Positions 1 to 9,327 of a stretch of 64,000 bases of DNA are shown one piece after another. The translations under genes were made by a program, and so were the position numbers. This DNA comes from Puniceicoccaceae bacterium (lineage in GTDB: Bacteria > Verrucomicrobiota > Verrucomicrobiia > Opitutales > Coraliomargaritaceae): positions 22,797 through 86,796 of the forward strand of contig PBYS01000082.1 in NCBI GenBank assembly GCA_002729725.1. Reading direction: 5' to 3'. Positions within the stretch are counted from its first letter, which is position 1; each line of letters opens with the position of its first letter. The notes below the pieces were generated by a model that saw only the letters and a program-made list of their open reading frames with translations, made no database searches and was not told the DNA's origin.

Positions 1-477
1 GATGAGGTCGTCAGGACACCGCTAATCATCACAGGGGTGGATCGTGCGAAGCAGGCGAACACAGATGTTTTATCGCAGCATGCTGATATTGCACCAACTG
101 TATTAGATTTACTCGGCTTGCCTCAATATGCTGGCTTCCAGGGCACGAGCCTGCTGCAAGAGCCGCGCAGCTGGTTGCCCTTGGTGTGCCAATCACCCGC
201 GCTGAAGCAAATCGCTGTCGTGACCGAGCATCATAAATTGCTCTACAACTGGGACACGAAGCAGGCTCGCTTTTACAATATAAAGTCGTGCTCGGGCGAA
301 GTGAATGAGACTTTAGCCGACGCCGAATCAGATTGTGCTCAGATGCTTTTAGCTGTTTTACAGGACTGGGCCTTTCAGCAAACGAATTATTATCGTAATC
401 CTGCACGAGTGGTACAATTTTTTGCACCACGCTATACTAATTTGATCACATGTCCGAAACAGCCACATCATCCGTAA
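1..477 (+). CDS. Sulfatase-family protein, C-terminal part (5' truncated by window edge)
   Basis: The reading frame is open from the first base, so the gene begins outside the window; the GTG at 37 is internal. The visible 158 codons carry a typical sulfatase/alkaline-phosphatase-superfamily C-terminal portion: an RTPLIITG strand, then SQHADIAPTVLDLLGLP, the conserved stretch of arylsulfatases and phosphoglycerol-transferase-like enzymes. The metal and formylglycine sites are not visible. It would hydrolyse a sulfate (or phosphate) ester, but the substrate cannot be told. The end overlaps the next gene by 28 bp, so it probably heads or belongs to the downstream glycan operon. Confidence 0.75.
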   Translation, partial: DEVVRTPLIITGVDRAKQANTDVLSQHADIAPTVLDLLGLPQYAGFQGTSLLQEPRSWLPLVCQSPALKQIAVVTEHHKLLYNWDTKQARFYNIKSCSGEVNETLADAESDCAQMLLAVLQDWAFQQTNYYRNPARVVQFFAPRYTNLITCPKQPHHP

Positions 478-2081
478 ACCAATCGATTTGGCGGCGATGT
501 TCCCTCATACTGTGGGCTCTGCTGCTGTTGATCTCGATTAGCACAGTGGGGGACTACGGTTTGTCCTGGGACGAGACTTTTCGATTTGGAGATGCAGATT
601 CAAAACTTCATTATTATCAAGAGCTTTTAGCGGGTAATACGCCGAAGCCCTCGTCTAGTAGTTATCCGGGTTTCTTTGATCTTCCTTTGGCGATCGTGCA
701 TGAGGCGCTGCCGGACTGGGGCACACGCAGTCAAAAAGGGCATGTCTGGAGTTTGTGTTTTGGGCTGCTCGGTTTGCTCTCCGCGTGGCGATTGACGGCG
801 CGTATTGGCGGGGAACGGGCCGGCTTTTTTGCGCTACTGTTCTTGTCGACTTTGCCCCGTTATTATGGGCATATGTTTTTTAACCCCAAAGACATTCCAT
901 TGGCAGGCACCTATGTGTTTGGAGTTTGGGCTTTGGTGGCGCTCTTCTCCAGGCTGCCGCAGCCTGCTTGGCGCTGGGTCCTGTGGATCGGTGTGGCGGC
1001 GGGCTTGGCTATGTCCACGCGGATTGCCGGTTTTTTGGTCCTTTGTTATTTTGGCTTGTTTGTAGGCTTGTTTTTGCTTTGCCAGCTTTTCACGCATCAG
1101 CGGAAAGGGAGCGACTTGCCGCAAGTTATTGTTGCTTGGGCGCTGCGTGGAGCTGTCTCCGGTGCGATCGGTTTCGTCATTCTGTATTTCTTTTGGCCGA
1201 CTTTGCATCAAAATCCATGGCAGGGTGCCAGTGCTTCCGTGGCCACTGTGCAAAGCTATGGCTGGGATGGCATGGTTTTGATGGATGGTCATTTCTGGGA
1301 AGCACAAAATCTTCCAGTATATTACATTCCCTATTGGTTGCTCTATACCTTGCCAGAGCATATCATTGTGTTGCTGGCCTTGGGGTTTGCTTTAGGCGCT
1401 CAAAAGACGCTTGCCTTTGTGAAAGCCAAGCGTGCCGAAGAGGTTCCCTCTCTTATAACGCGTGGCGTGCTTCTATTTAGTGCTATTTTCCCTTTGCTTT
1501 ATCTGTTGTGGAAAGATCCGGTGCTTTACGACGGGATGCGCCATTTTCTTTTTGTCCTCCCGTCCATGGCATGTGTGGCTGCGCTCAGCCTCGAATGGGG
1601 CACGCGCAAAATGAGTCGTTTTGGGCGAAAGACTTATCAATTCTTACTGCCTCTTGCTGCGGGGCTCGCAGCTCTGATTGTCGCGATCGAAATGATTTCG
1701 CTGCATCCATACCAGTATGTATATTTCAATCGAATCTCCGGTGGTTTGCACGCTGCCTACAGCCGTGATGAAACCGATTATTGGGGGCTTTCACATAAAG
1801 AAGCGGGCGAGTGGTTGAATCAGTATATCGACGATATGGATCCCGATAGCGGCCGTGTTTATCGAGTCCACTTACGCTATACACGTTGGATGCTAAAAGA
1901 AGCGCTCGATCCCCAGCGTTTTGAGATGTGGCAACCACGCGAGGGTGCGGATTTCTTTGTGTCGGTCACACGATTCAATTTGCACAAGAGCTACCCCGAA
2001 GCCACTCTGCTTCATACGATCGAACGCGAAGGCGTACCGCTCTGTTTTATTTACGCATTCCCTGAAAGGAGCGCTGAATGA
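450..2081 (+). CDS. GT39-like polytopic membrane glycosyltransferase
   Basis: This 543-residue protein is highly hydrophobic with about ten predicted membrane segments, the first near residues 17-34. A WDET motif at 40-43 lies just after that helix, the position of the catalytic acidic pair in GT-C enzymes of the PMT/ArnT type. A PKDIPL segment follows in an early loop. It resembles Dol-P-Man:protein mannosyltransferase-like (GT39) proteins that use a lipid-linked sugar at the periplasmic face. It overlaps the sulfatase end by 28 bp and the next gene by ATGA, so it is translationally coupled in a glycan operon. The sugar and acceptor are unknown. Confidence 0.7.
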   Translation: MSETATSSVNQSIWRRCSLILWALLLLISISTVGDYGLSWDETFRFGDADSKLHYYQELLAGNTPKPSSSSYPGFFDLPLAIVHEALPDWGTRSQKGHVWSLCFGLLGLLSAWRLTARIGGERAGFFALLFLSTLPRYYGHMFFNPKDIPLAGTYVFGVWALVALFSRLPQPAWRWVLWIGVAAGLAMSTRIAGFLVLCYFGLFVGLFLLCQLFTHQRKGSDLPQVIVAWALRGAVSGAIGFVILYFFWPTLHQNPWQGASASVATVQSYGWDGMVLMDGHFWEAQNLPVYYIPYWLLYTLPEHIIVLLALGFALGAQKTLAFVKAKRAEEVPSLITRGVLLFSAIFPLLYLLWKDPVLYDGMRHFLFVLPSMACVAALSLEWGTRKMSRFGRKTYQFLLPLAAGLAALIVAIEMISLHPYQYVYFNRISGGLHAAYSRDETDYWGLSHKEAGEWLNQYIDDMDPDSGRVYRVHLRYTRWMLKEALDPQRFEMWQPREGADFFVSVTRFNLHKSYPEATLLHTIEREGVPLCFIYAFPERSAE

Positions 2082-3115
2082 GAATTTTGCTCGAAGCCCA
2101 TCACCCCGCGCATATTCACTTTTGGAAGTTTCCGATTCGTGAGCTGCAGGCGCGTGGGCATACCGTCCGTCTGATCGGTCGCAAGCGCGATGTGATGGAG
2201 CAATTGATTCAAGCCTACCCTTGGATTGATGCGATCGTCCCGGAACAGGCAGCCAATTCCAATCGCTTCCCACTGGTCAGCATGTTTCGCCGCCAAGCTT
2301 TTGTGGCCAGCACTATCCGGAAGTTTCAACCCGATGTCGTCGCCAGTCTGATGGGGAGTTATACGCAGTCGGCAAAATTATTCGGTGTTCGAAACGTGAT
2401 CTTTACGGATTCGGAGTTTCAGCATTTTAACCACCGGATCGCGCACCCCTTCGCGGACGAGATCCACACCCCAAAGTGCTTCTACAAAGATCTCGGAGCC
2501 AAGCAACGGCGCTACCGTGGAATTCATGAGCTGGCCTTTCTCGATCCGAAGTATGCCAGCTTCAACGATACAATGAAGGCGCGCTACGCAGACTTATTGG
2601 AGCGCCCCTATGCGCTGGTTCGAGTCTCTGCGTGGAATACATTTCATGACATTCATCACGAAGGAATCGGTGAGCGCCTCGAGGGTTTTGTCCGGTTCTT
2701 GAGCGAACGCTACCGAGTTTTGATTTCTGCGGAAGAGTCAGCGCTTTCAAATTCGCTGAAAAAGTATGCGAGCCCCTTTTCGCCTGAGGATTTTCATGCG
2801 ATTGTATCCGAGGCGTCCTTCGTCTTGACGGAGGGGGCCTCCACCGCGAGTGAAGCTGCCTGCTTAGGCGTGCCGACTGTCTATATCAATAACACAGAAC
2901 CCAGAGGCTACCTTCAGATGCTGGAGGAACGCTATGGCTTAGTTCGTGGGTTCTCAGATGCCGACGCAGGCTTGGCGGCAGCGGAGGCACTCGTGGAATC
3001 TCTCGACGAAGACATGCGGGCGCTGTGGCATCAACGAAGCCTGGAACATCTACATGATTCGGTCGACGTGGTCGACTATGTTGTGGATATTCTGCTCAGC
3101 AATCATTCCAGATGA
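2078..3115 (+). CDS. DUF354 family protein, GT-B/UDP-GlcNAc epimerase-like fold
   Basis: The 345-residue product starts MRILLEAHHPAHIHFWK and has the H-P-A-H-hydrophobic opening, the KPDVV-like first-domain strand (QPDVVASLMGSY) and the late TEGAST-x-SEAACLGVP motif of DUF354. That family is related to UDP-GlcNAc 2-epimerase and GT-B glycosyltransferases. The TEGAST motif near residues 258-263 sits where GT-B folds bind the nucleotide sugar. It is coupled to both neighbours by ATGA overlaps, so it probably acts in the same surface-glycan pathway. Enzymatic activity in DUF354 is not established. Confidence 0.75.
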   Translation: MRILLEAHHPAHIHFWKFPIRELQARGHTVRLIGRKRDVMEQLIQAYPWIDAIVPEQAANSNRFPLVSMFRRQAFVASTIRKFQPDVVASLMGSYTQSAKLFGVRNVIFTDSEFQHFNHRIAHPFADEIHTPKCFYKDLGAKQRRYRGIHELAFLDPKYASFNDTMKARYADLLERPYALVRVSAWNTFHDIHHEGIGERLEGFVRFLSERYRVLISAEESALSNSLKKYASPFSPEDFHAIVSEASFVLTEGASTASEAACLGVPTVYINNTEPRGYLQMLEERYGLVRGFSDADAGLAAAEALVESLDEDMRALWHQRSLEHLHDSVDVVDYVVDILLSNHSR

Positions 3116-4146
3116 TAGAAGATACAGATAGCGCAGTAGTTGGAGATACAGTCGAGCGACCTGTCATTTGCTTTTTAAGTAGAAAAGCACCAGCTCGTTA
3201 TAAAGACTTGGATGCGGAGATCTTGGGGCGTCATTTTAAGGTCTTGAGAGTCGATTACTCCTATACCCTTCAAAGTCTTTTGCAGTTTCGCGGTGCGGTG
3301 AAGCGCTGTGATGTAATAGTTTCTTGGTTTGCGAATCCTTGGCTCGGCTTTTTGTTATCTTTGGTGCCGAAGCGAGTCCGTATCGTGGTGATTGCGGGCG
3401 GTTACGATGTCGCAGATTGCCCTGCCTTGGATTATGGAGCGCGTCGCCGGCCTTTCTTGGGCATGTTAACTCGAAGGCTTTTGAAGCGTGCTAACTTAGT
3501 CTTGTCTGTGTCCAAATTTAATGAAGCCGAAATGCTGACATGGGTGCAACCCGCGCAAACTAGACTTGTTTACAACGCAGTCGATTTTCCTGCATTCAGT
3601 CTTGTTCCTAACAGGTCAAGGCAGCAGAAGGTGGTCACTGTTGGTGCCATCGAAAGTTTCATTTCCAAGAGAAAGGGGCATTTTGTATTCATTGACGTGG
3701 CTCGCCAGTTGCCTGAGATTGAGTTTGTTTTAATTGGTAAGCCGATGGACGACACGATCGAACATTTAAAAGAACAGGCGCCGTCCAATGTGCGATTCAC
3801 TGGCTATGTGACTCGGCAAGAGATGATTCAAGAAATGCTATCGGCTAGCGTTTACTTGCAGATGTCTGCACATGAAGCCTTTGGGGTATCCGTTGCAGAG
3901 GCTGTGGCCTGCGGTTGCTACCCGATTGTTTCAGTGGATACGGCACTACCTGAAGTTATTGGAACATGCGGTCGGGCGCTTCCAGTGAATCCGATCGGCG
4001 ACGTTGTGGATGCGGTTTCGAATGCACTGTCTCAAGCAAGTCATACGTTAGTGGATCCTGTTCGCATCAGGCAAAAGTTTGGTGTGGCTCAAAGAGAACA
4101 ACAGCTGGTCGCAGCCATCAAGGAGCTCATCAATGAAAATGGATAA
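3112..4146 (+). CDS. Glycosyltransferase family 4 protein
   Basis: This is a 344-residue GT-B glycosyltransferase of the GT4/GT1 Pfam type. The C-terminal half has VVTVGAIESF, a linker to VRFTGYV, and the nucleotide-sugar motif EAFGVSVAE (E-x7-E) followed by ACGCYPIVS and ALPEVIG. The N-terminal Rossmann half has an AGGYDV turn. It is predicted cytoplasmic or peripheral, using an NDP-sugar. The start overlaps the previous stop as ATGA, and the end overlaps the next gene by 14 bp. Sugar specificity cannot be read from sequence. Confidence 0.85.
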   Translation: MIEDTDSAVVGDTVERPVICFLSRKAPARYKDLDAEILGRHFKVLRVDYSYTLQSLLQFRGAVKRCDVIVSWFANPWLGFLLSLVPKRVRIVVIAGGYDVADCPALDYGARRRPFLGMLTRRLLKRANLVLSVSKFNEAEMLTWVQPAQTRLVYNAVDFPAFSLVPNRSRQQKVVTVGAIESFISKRKGHFVFIDVARQLPEIEFVLIGKPMDDTIEHLKEQAPSNVRFTGYVTRQEMIQEMLSASVYLQMSAHEAFGVSVAEAVACGCYPIVSVDTALPEVIGTCGRALPVNPIGDVVDAVSNALSQASHTLVDPVRIRQKFGVAQREQQLVAAIKELINENG

Positions 4147-5293
4147 ACCGACATGGTGTATTTTTTTGAGAAGTCTGCCCACTGGCGGGGTGGAACGGCA
4201 GTTTATTCGTTTAGCAAATCTGCTTTCGCGACACCGTCGTGTTGTATTTGTGACATTGTTTGCTCCTGATGAACGTGTCCGGTCGACCTTGGATAGTCGT
4301 GTGCCCCTTCATGTCTTGTTCGATAAGGATGTCGGTAACAGATCTCCCATTCTCGATCTTTTGAGAGCGCCTATACGTTTAAGAAAAATTATAGACCGTG
4401 AGCAGGTAGATGTTATTTATAGCGCTCGTGAATTGGCAAATCTAGTATCGGCGCTCGCCGCGAAGAAACGACCCGCGGCTCGATTACTCTGGGGGCATCG
4501 TGTGTCTCAACATCATTTTAGTAGGCGTATACGCCTTTTACTGCCAATACTGCGTTGGGCGCAGGGGAGGGTTCATTGCCAAATTGCAAATAGCCAAGAT
4601 GGCTTATCCTTTTACCGAAGCATTGAACTGTGCCGAGGTTACTGCGATTACTTGCCTAATTTTATCGATTTCGAGAAATTTAAATTTTCCGAAGAACTGC
4701 GTTTGAAGCAGAGAGAACGCTGGGCACTAGGTGGATCTACCATTGCCATTGGAATCGTCGGTAGGATTGCGCCGATGAAAAATCACAAAAGTTTCTTGGC
4801 GATGGCTTCCCGGATTCTTACTGAGATGGGGAATGTGCGCTTTTATATTATTGGTTCTGGGGAAAGCGATTTAGTGGATCAAATTAAATCAGAGATCGAT
4901 CGCCGTGGGATGTCGGATCAACTGATGATGGAGAGCTCGTTGCCCATGGATGCGTTGCCATCAGTCTATTGTGGCTTAGACTTGCTGTGCTCGACTTCTC
5001 TATACGGCGAAGGCTTTCCTAATGTAGTCGCTGAGGCGATGGCCTGTGATTGTCCAGTCGTTGCTACCGATGTCGGTGAAGCGCGTGGCATTCTTGGATC
5101 AGTTGGATGCCTCGTGGCGCCTGGGGACGACGATGCTTTGTTTGAAGCAGTGCGCTCTTTTCTACAATCCACGGCATTCGAGCGTGATGGTACACGGCGT
5201 AGGCATGTTGAATCATTATGTGACGAGTCGACTATCTCAGATCGAGTAATTTTTTGGGGTGAGTCGAATCTCCGTCCTAGCATGGGGAATTAA
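4133..5293 (+). CDS. Glycosyltransferase family 4 protein
   Basis: I chose the ATG at 4133 because AGGAG lies seven bases upstream (4121-4125), one of few clear Shine-Dalgarno sites in the window. A longer frame from 4079 would run deep into the previous gene. The protein opens with FLRSLPTGGVERQ, the GGxE/R donor loop typical of GT4 enzymes, and has the E-x7-E motif EGFPNVVAE, then ACDCPVVATDVGE, near the C-terminus. It is the last gene of the + strand glycan operon; its stop lies 14 bp from the stop of the convergent operon. Confidence 0.87.
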   Translation: MKMDKPTWCIFLRSLPTGGVERQFIRLANLLSRHRRVVFVTLFAPDERVRSTLDSRVPLHVLFDKDVGNRSPILDLLRAPIRLRKIIDREQVDVIYSARELANLVSALAAKKRPAARLLWGHRVSQHHFSRRIRLLLPILRWAQGRVHCQIANSQDGLSFYRSIELCRGYCDYLPNFIDFEKFKFSEELRLKQRERWALGGSTIAIGIVGRIAPMKNHKSFLAMASRILTEMGNVRFYIIGSGESDLVDQIKSEIDRRGMSDQLMMESSLPMDALPSVYCGLDLLCSTSLYGEGFPNVVAEAMACDCPVVATDVGEARGILGSVGCLVAPGDDDALFEAVRSFLQSTAFERDGTRRRHVESLCDESTISDRVIFWGESNLRPSMGN

Positions 5294-5307
5294 CAGTTAG
5301 TTCCCTT

Positions 5308-6186
5308 TTATCGTAAAAGTTTTTTTAATTTTCTGACGAATTGAATCGGTTTCAATAGTAAGTATTTATACATTAGGATATGGCGAGTGAGTCGATAGTA
5401 ATAAATGAGGCCTTCCCACTTTAGAGCATACGTTTGTTTTAGGTAGATGTGATCGACTTTTGAGATTTCATCAGCTGCTTTTGAGGTGAGGTGACTCTTC
5501 TCTTTGAGGCACTTCGTGCCGTTGGAAAAGGCTGCTTCTGCGCCGTGTATAACTGCCACACGTCGAGGGTCGGAGTCTGTTTTATTAATGTTGTAGATTC
5601 GTTTTAGCAGCTTAAAGTGGTTTTCTGCGGAGCCTACTTGTTTTTTCCACCGATCTCGTTGGACGACTTTTAAAGCACGGTGTAAACCAAATGTCCATGC
5701 GAATTCTAAAGTTGGGTTTGGGTTATGGATGGCGACTGGTGCTGGTGTTTGCTCGAAGACCTTCCTGTCTCCTGGGCAATTTGGGTGATGATCTACAAAG
5801 ATATGATCTTTACTTTCAGACCATTTTGCTCGATTCGAGAACATGTGCAGTCCGAATACATTCATTTGAGCATACCAATCGCGAATAGAGAAAATCGCGT
5901 GATCCAAGTCTGGCGCTTGGGTGAAGACGGATAGCATTTTCTCAACCATCTTCGGGTCATCGAATACCATATCCGCATCCAACTTGATGAAGTAATCATA
6001 TGTGTCGCTCAATTCCATGAAACGCCGATAGAGCGTATCATGGGCTTCTTTGTTTGGGAGGTTCTCTATTACTTCGTGGTGAATCGCGATGTGTGTTTGT
6101 GCTCTAACAGATTCAATGCACTGACCTATTTCATTTTCGCCGCAATAAAGCGTTCCAATAAAAACTCGTTTAGGGGGCTTAGTCAC
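5308..6186 (-). CDS. Glycosyltransferase family 2-like (GT-A) protein
   Basis: The 292-residue product begins RVFIGTLYCGENEIGQCI, the usual GT-A opening in which an asparagine-glutamate pair follows the first strand. It carries the metal-binding D-x-D as KLDADMVFDD near residues 69-78. The rest (FGLHRALKV, a basic C-terminal tail) is not typical of well-known GT2 branches. It is the last gene of a - strand operon with a deacetylase, sulfotransferase and flippase; its start overlaps the deacetylase stop by 4 bp. Substrate is unknown. Confidence 0.7.
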   Translation of the reverse strand: MTKPPKRVFIGTLYCGENEIGQCIESVRAQTHIAIHHEVIENLPNKEAHDTLYRRFMELSDTYDYFIKLDADMVFDDPKMVEKMLSVFTQAPDLDHAIFSIRDWYAQMNVFGLHMFSNRAKWSESKDHIFVDHHPNCPGDRKVFEQTPAPVAIHNPNPTLEFAWTFGLHRALKVVQRDRWKKQVGSAENHFKLLKRIYNINKTDSDPRRVAVIHGAEAAFSNGTKCLKEKSHLTSKAADEISKVDHIYLKQTYALKWEGLIYYYRLTRHILMYKYLLLKPIQFVRKLKKLLR

Positions 6187-6911
6187 AGTTTATTTTTGAG
6201 GCTGATACGGCGTTGATTCATACGAGATCCGTTTTCCCCTGTTTCGGTTCCGTAGCCGTAAAGGTAGCCGCACAGGCGGGCAGCTGTTCGTACGAGACGA
6301 TCGCTTGAGCCGTATGGGTAAGAAATGTGAGTTATTTTACCGCCGATCTTTTCTTCTAGTAGTTTTTTTGAGCGCCTAAGTTCGCTGAAAATGGTCAGTG
6401 GCGATTGTCGTTTGAGGTCGAGGTGGGCGTCCGTGTGGGAGCCGATGCTAATTAAGGGGTGATCATTTAATTTGCGTAACATTGCCCAACTTAGAAAGCT
6501 ACGTTTACGTTGTGTGTCTCTTCTATACCTCCCCGCTTTAGCCATCTCGTTCATCACTCGTTCTCGGTGTTTTTTCGATGCGCCCCGGAGTTGGCGATGG
6601 ATCGAGTCGAAATCTACATCTTTTACTAAGCCTGCGACAAGGGCATCGCAAAACTCGGCTTCGTAGGGATAGACTCTACCTTCGACAAAACCTGTCGTTA
6701 CAAAAACAATTAATGGAATATTCTCCTTTTCCAAGAGCGGCAACAGGTTGATAGTCGAAGTGTAGCCATCGTCTGCGGTCAGTAGGATTTCATTATTAGC
6801 AGAGTGTTTTCGGATGAAGCTCGCTACGGTTTCAATGTCGACCTTGTTGTTTGCATTGGCCCCAAGATCGTCTGCTTCGTGTGGGCCAATGTCATGTAAG
6901 TATAAAATCAT
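6183..6911 (-). CDS. Polysaccharide deacetylase (CE4 / NodB-type)
   Basis: The product has the NodB core in order: MILYLHDIG at the start, LLTADDGY (T-x-DDG, the metal-binding first motif), SIGSHTDAHLD (the H-x3-H zinc motif) and ISYPYGSS (third motif). The family removes acetyl groups from N-acetylated sugars, here probably in the polymer made by this locus. The ATG at 6911 forms an ATGA overlap with the sulfotransferase stop. An in-frame ATG at 6932 exists but lacks a better ribosome site. No signal peptide is apparent, so it may act on a cytoplasmic or inner-face intermediate. Confidence 0.85.
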   Translation of the reverse strand: MILYLHDIGPHEADDLGANANNKVDIETVASFIRKHSANNEILLTADDGYTSTINLLPLLEKENIPLIVFVTTGFVEGRVYPYEAEFCDALVAGLVKDVDFDSIHRQLRGASKKHRERVMNEMAKAGRYRRDTQRKRSFLSWAMLRKLNDHPLISIGSHTDAHLDLKRQSPLTIFSELRRSKKLLEEKIGGKITHISYPYGSSDRLVRTAARLCGYLYGYGTETGENGSRMNQRRISLKNKL

Positions 6912-7735
6912 TCGCTGCCGTGACGCTTCCATGATTTAAGTTCGCGATTTGTTAACTTTTCGAGGGCCTCGATGTCAGGTAAAAAGATGCGGGTTAGCTC
7001 ACGAACAAAATCGTTCGATTGTGCAGATAGCTTCTCGGGGGGGGGGACTAATCGAAGGCGAATCAGAGCATCACGGAAGCATGGAGCCAAAGTCGGTTTT
7101 CCTAGAGCTTTTCGGATGAATTTTGCAGTTCGCGGAGCACTGATGCCGGCAGCGTTGATTTTTCTTTCTAGGACTTCTGGCTGGAATTTCGAATCAACAC
7201 CAATGAATTCCAGAATCTCTTTTAGGAAATGCTGTGGATCAGACCGTAGATCGTCGAAGAAGGCGATGTGAACTTGCTCCCTTGGGAAATATTCGAGAAA
7301 TCGTTCAGCAGTGTGCGCGTATAACCCTGGCTCAATCCAATTGGCGAAAAGATCGTAGTTTTTTAATGCCTCGTCGAAAGTATAATTAAAACGTAGTTTC
7401 TTTTTTTCATGCCAATAATGAGAAAAGGCGCGTTCTACGGGGTCGCGGGCAGTTATGAGGATTTTTGCTTTGGGGTTGTATTGGGCGATACGATTGGGTG
7501 CCAGCGGGGAGCGACCATAAGAGGGCGTTGAATCGAAAGGTATACCTTTAGCTGATGTCGGGAATTGGCGATGATACCAGTCCACACCATGGCTGGTATG
7601 CATATCGAAAAAGTGGATCGCGTCTCGCTCACAGGTGCATATTTCTGGGTGCTCAGTGAGTGCGACATGGAGCCAAGTCGTTGCTGTCTTTTGCGGGCCG
7701 ACGTGCACCACTTGAACTTTAAAGAGGGAGGACAT
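6908..7735 (-). CDS. PAPS-dependent sulfotransferase
   Basis: The 275-residue protein shows both PAPS motifs of the sulfotransferase superfamily: the 5'-phosphosulfate loop GPQKTATTWLH near residues 13-23, and the 3'-phosphate motif TARDPVERAFSHYW in the middle. It should transfer sulfate from PAPS to a hydroxyl or amine of a carbohydrate. It sits in an operon with a deacetylase, a glycosyltransferase and a flippase, which argues for a sulfated exported polysaccharide. A deacetylase next to a sulfotransferase would also fit N-sulfation, as in heparan-type modification; that is inference only. Confidence 0.87.
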   Translation of the reverse strand: MSSLFKVQVVHVGPQKTATTWLHVALTEHPEICTCERDAIHFFDMHTSHGVDWYHRQFPTSAKGIPFDSTPSYGRSPLAPNRIAQYNPKAKILITARDPVERAFSHYWHEKKKLRFNYTFDEALKNYDLFANWIEPGLYAHTAERFLEYFPREQVHIAFFDDLRSDPQHFLKEILEFIGVDSKFQPEVLERKINAAGISAPRTAKFIRKALGKPTLAPCFRDALIRLRLVPPPEKLSAQSNDFVRELTRIFLPDIEALEKLTNRELKSWKRHGSE

Positions 7736-7748
7736 ATTTAACTATTTA

Positions 7749-9071
7749 CTAGAGGGAAACGAGGACCATGCAATTCACGATTAGGATAAATAAGATTCTT
7801 CTGATGCCAAGGAGTGAATACTTCATCTTAAAGAAAAAGAAAACATGGTCTGTTAGATTTTGAACGAATATACATACGAAAGTGCCTATTGCAGCGCCAA
7901 TGACTCCATAGATTCTTATGAAAAGAATATTGCTGGCGATAATTGCCAAGAGGAGGATGAGATTACTGATTAGAGAATATCCTGGATGCCCCATCAAATA
8001 GAGGGCACGTCCTATTGGGCCAGCGGCTACGCGGTTGAAGAAAGCAAGTGAAAGTAACGAGAGGAGCGTTGCATTATGGCCATAGTCTCCAAAGAAATTT
8101 AGAAGGTAAGGGCTTGAAGCAAAGTAGATGCTGAGAATGCCCAGTCCGATGCCGGTTGCTACATTCATATTTAGAGTGAATTCCTCTCGTACTGAGTCTG
8201 CAGTTTTGTTGGCGATGGCATATCGAAGGCGAGGTCCGAAGAGAGGTTCCATTAACATGTTGCCAAGCGGGACAATTAGGGCGAGTCGAGCAGCCAAGGC
8301 GTAATCGGCTGCTGCAAGAGTACCTAACATAGCTCCTACCATCACCAAGTCGACTTTCTCTAATCCAGAGTGTGTCAGTCGGAGTAGCATTAATTTTATC
8401 GAATAAATTATATCCCTCCTGTTGAGCGAGACAGGTTCTGATGTCGGGCTTCGTCGGCGTAAAAATCCCTCAAAGGTAAAAACGGACAATAGGTTTGGTA
8501 ATAGGAGGTAAGAGATGATCGCGTAAGAGCACTTTGGGCCGAGAAAATATATGGAAGCGAGGCAGAGTAGACGTAAAAGGTTGGAAAGGATGCCTATGGA
8601 CAGGGCGGTTGAGGCCTCCTTATTCGCTTGGAACAGGGCAGTGTAGAGCGCTCCCAGAGCATTGAGAGCCGTGTTTATTGAAAAAATGCAGATCCAAAAA
8701 AACGAATTATTAACAGAGGTTGGTGGTATGAGCAGAAGCAGAGCTACCAAAGGTAAGTCGAGGCAGATAAAAACAAAAAGGCTGATCTTCTTCAGTTCCC
8801 CGACAAGATCCATTCCGTGAATGGTTCCGTCAGGGGCAGATTTTTGGCCCGCTACCCTGTAGATAATGAGTTTATCAAAGCCCATCAAGGTCGGGATCAG
8901 TAGGTATGCAAAGATGGCTTGATAAAGTGCAAAGTTGCCGAATGTTTCTTTTCCGTAGAGTCCGGTCAGCGCTCTAATAAGAATGAAGCCGCTTAATAGA
9001 GTTGTGCCTTGACGAATGGCAGACAGGCCTACGGTTCCAGCATAGGGTTTTATGGAATCGATGAATGCCAT
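7749..9071 (-). CDS. Wzx-like oligosaccharide flippase
   Basis: This 440-residue protein is almost entirely hydrophobic with roughly 12 membrane spans, sparse charged loops and a basic loop near the middle (RRRSPTSEP). The pattern fits the MATE/MOP-superfamily polysaccharide exporters (Wzx, RfbX) that flip undecaprenyl-linked repeat units. It is the first gene of the - strand operon (flippase, sulfotransferase, deacetylase, glycosyltransferase) and lies 13 bp upstream of the sulfotransferase. The 256 bp upstream hold no gene I can see and presumably carry the operon promoter. Confidence 0.8.
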   Translation of the reverse strand: MAFIDSIKPYAGTVGLSAIRQGTTLLSGFILIRALTGLYGKETFGNFALYQAIFAYLLIPTLMGFDKLIIYRVAGQKSAPDGTIHGMDLVGELKKISLFVFICLDLPLVALLLLIPPTSVNNSFFWICIFSINTALNALGALYTALFQANKEASTALSIGILSNLLRLLCLASIYFLGPKCSYAIISYLLLPNLLSVFTFEGFLRRRSPTSEPVSLNRRDIIYSIKLMLLRLTHSGLEKVDLVMVGAMLGTLAAADYALAARLALIVPLGNMLMEPLFGPRLRYAIANKTADSVREEFTLNMNVATGIGLGILSIYFASSPYLLNFFGDYGHNATLLSLLSLAFFNRVAAGPIGRALYLMGHPGYSLISNLILLLAIIASNILFIRIYGVIGAAIGTFVCIFVQNLTDHVFFFFKMKYSLLGIRRILFILIVNCMVLVSL

Positions 9072-9327
9072 GATTGTGTTTACAGAGTGGAGTCGCCACT
9101 ATCAGGATGGATTCGGATCTGATTTGTTTTATTGAACATGTGTAAGTGCTTTAGCTAGGCACCGTAAACTTTGGGGGACTCGCTATTTGGCCGGATAGTG
9201 GCTTCGACATTACATTGAGTTTGTATTGATGGCTAAATCGGTCAGTGTTCGTGCGTTCTCTTAGAATCGTTAACAGATTGCTTATCACTACTGAATAGTT
9301 TGGAGATAACCCTTTAGGATCGCTTCT
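9072..9327. other. Intergenic region between flippase operon and sugar aminotransferase
   Basis: No gene, RNA or strong hairpin is visible in these 256 bp. The stretch separates the start of the flippase operon from the 3' end of the aminotransferase, both on the - strand. It most likely holds the flippase-operon promoter; I could not pick out a convincing -35/-10 pair. Confidence 0.4.

Noticed and set aside
4079..4132. Longer start for the glycosyltransferase at 4133
   Set aside because: The extra residues overlap the previous gene and the AGGAG site points to 4133.
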